Origin: Catenuloplanes niger
GTDB lineage: Bacteria > Actinomycetota > Actinomycetes > Mycobacteriales > Micromonosporaceae
Assembly: GCF_031458255.1 (NCBI RefSeq)
Contig: NZ_JAVDYC010000001.1
Location: forward strand, 9,100,501-9,164,500
Direction: 5' to 3'
DNA: 64,000 nt
The translations under genes were made by a program, and so were the position numbers. A model generated the notes under the pieces. That model ran no database searches. It was not told the DNA's origin and saw nothing but the letters and a program-made list of their open reading frames with translations. How positions within the stretch are numbered: position 1 is the first letter of the stretch; every line of letters starts with the position of its first letter. Positions 62,960-64,000 of this stretch are shown here, piece after piece.

Positions 62960-63871
62960 TCAGTACCCGGCCGTCAGGTGCACGGCGGCGCCGGCACCGG
63001 CCAGGTAGCCGGACGCGACCGCGGCGGCCATCGACGGCGGCACGGTGGTGGCCGCGTCGCCGGCGGCGAACAGGCCGGGCACGCCGGTCCGGCACATCGC
63101 GTCGACGGTGATCGCCTCCACGCCCAGGTGCTCGTTCGACATGGTGACCGTGGCGCCGAGGTCCCGGGCCAGCGTCGATCGCTGGTACAGGAAGGACTTG
63201 ACCAGCAGCGCGGTCACGGCGAGCTCGCCACCGCCGGCGAAGGTGACCGCGCTCAGCCGGGGGCCGTCGCCGGTGAGCGCGGCGACCGGGCGCTCGTCCC
63301 ACCGGACCCGGCCGTCGGTCAGCCGGTCCCGGTCGGCGCCGGACAGCTCGGCGCCGTCGGTCAGCAGCGTGATGTCGTCGGTGTAGGCGCGCAGGTTCAG
63401 GGCGCCGTGCACGCCGACCGGCCCGGACGCCAGCACGGCCGTGGGCCGGTCGCGTGTCTCCCAGCCGTGGCAGAACGGGCAGTGGAAGACGTCGCCGCCC
63501 CACCGTTCGGCCAGGCCCGGCAGCGCCGGGTAGCGGTAGTCCATGCCGGGCGCGAGCACGAGCGCGCGCGCCCGCTCGCGGCGTCCGTCGCCGAGCGACA
63601 CCTCGAACGTACCGTCGCCGTGTCGTTCCGCTCCGGTGACGTCGCCGCCGCGCACCTCGACCGACGGGTACGCGGCCAGCTCCGCGCGGGCGGCGGCGTA
63701 GTACGCGGCGGGCCGGCGCCGGTCGTGCCCGAGCAGACCGCCGATGCCGGCGGCGGCCAGGTTGCTCTGCCGCCCGGCGTCGATGACCAGGGTGGTACGC
63801 CGGGCGCGGGCGAGGGTCAGGCCGGCGCTGAGCCCGGCCGCGCCCGCGCCGATGACGATGCAGTCGTTCAT
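62960..63871 (-). CDS. Thioredoxin reductase-like NAD(P)/FAD oxidoreductase
   Basis: A 303-residue flavoprotein. FAD motif VIGAGAAGLSAGLTLARA, redox-active pair in HCPFCHGWE (CPFC), and the C-terminal FAD motif GVPGLFAAGDAATTVPPSM. The NADPH motif is weak (VLASGPVGVHGALNLRA), with GxGxxA not clear. Such TrxB-like proteins occur with AraC or cupin regulators and reduce small thiols or act in antibiotic disulfide formation (GliT/HlmI-like). The gene diverges from a putative AraC regulator 71 bp away, which probably controls it. Confidence 0.88.
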   Translation of the reverse strand: MNDCIVIGAGAAGLSAGLTLARARRTTLVIDAGRQSNLAAAGIGGLLGHDRRRPAAYYAAARAELAAYPSVEVRGGDVTGAERHGDGTFEVSLGDGRRERARALVLAPGMDYRYPALPGLAERWGGDVFHCPFCHGWETRDRPTAVLASGPVGVHGALNLRAYTDDITLLTDGAELSGADRDRLTDGRVRWDERPVAALTGDGPRLSAVTFAGGGELAVTALLVKSFLYQRSTLARDLGATVTMSNEHLGVEAITVDAMCRTGVPGLFAAGDAATTVPPSMAAAVASGYLAGAGAAVHLTAGY

Positions 63872-63942
63872 GCCGGTCAGCCAACCGCGTCCGGTGCGCC
63901 GGCGCGATGCGGCGGCGTCGCACGGACATGCGCGTAGGTAGC

Positions 63943-64000
63943 ATGACGCCGGTGGACGCGATGAGCCAGGCGATCGCCACGCTGCGGGTGGGCCGCGGCA
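63943..64000 (+). CDS. Start of an AraC-family regulator (partial)
   Basis: Only 19 codons are inside the window: MTPVDAMSQAIATLRVGRG. The DAMSQAIATLRVGRG opening resembles the N terminus of cupin_6-type AraC regulators, which often diverge from oxidoreductase genes. An alternative ATG at 63961 would start MSQAIA. Identity is tentative because the domain lies beyond the window edge. Confidence 0.5.
   Translation, partial: MTPVDAMSQAIATLRVGRG

Overview
The window is uniformly very GC-rich DNA with GTG/ATG starts, many 4-bp start/stop overlaps and a secreted hydrolase-heavy gene set. It looks like an actinomycete chromosome. The chemotaxis receptor, tandem plant-polysaccharide hydrolases, a P-loop-less CobW protein and MoxR/DUF58 operon suggest Micromonosporaceae (Actinoplanes/Catenuloplanes-like), but the genus is inference.

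Layout. 1-5.7 kb: the 3' end of pyruvate phosphate dikinase, two tandem-domain universal stress proteins with DosR/DevR-like palindromes upstream, and a hybrid sensor kinase ending in a second RsbW-like ATPase. 6.4-8.1 kb: two divergent secreted DUF4360 paralogues around an AT-richer spacer with twin palindromes. 8.2-13.7 kb: F420-type reductase, FAD monooxygenase plus MarR regulator (leaderless promoter overlapped by an inverted repeat), PepSY membrane protein, DUF2243 and CtaG-like membrane proteins. 13.8-20.4 kb: a chemotaxis receptor, then a minus-strand operon of type I Baeyer-Villiger monooxygenase, SMP-30/NHL propeller and MFS exporter, each overlapping the next by 4 bp.

21.1-29.2 kb is the most unusual locus: a trypsin-like protease fused to an NTPase domain that has lost its Walker A motif, a PknG-like kinase, a vWA/zinc-ribbon protein, a GlnX-like membrane protein, a solute-binding lipoprotein and a Trypco1-like protein. 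It reads as a surface-sensing signalling module joined to a proteolytic, conflict-system-like effector. 29.4-37.7 kb: a secreted three-repeat cysteine protein, then a hemicellulose island (GH43-ricin, GH30-CBM2, GH27-ricin, GH43-CBM6) with LacI-type operators.

37.8-43.7 kb: TetR/MFS pair with two operators, a membrane serine hydrolase, and a NarL-type two-component pair. 43.8-51.2 kb (minus strand): a cobalamin riboswitch-controlled B12 ABC importer, a 17-bp tandem array, zinc-independent L31 with a GTPase-dead CobW protein behind a candidate Zur box, an AraC pseudogene, a 24-bp tandem array, and a membrane protein made of two degenerate BioD-like domains. 51.3-53.4 kb: a small secreted protein and a pectate lyase.

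53.5-62.9 kb: a five-gene operon MoxR - DUF58 - transglutaminase lacking catalytic Cys and His - beta-propeller/GH114 fusion - membrane NACHT NTPase with an FGE-sulfatase-like remnant. The window ends with a thioredoxin reductase-like flavoprotein and the divergent start of an AraC-family regulator.
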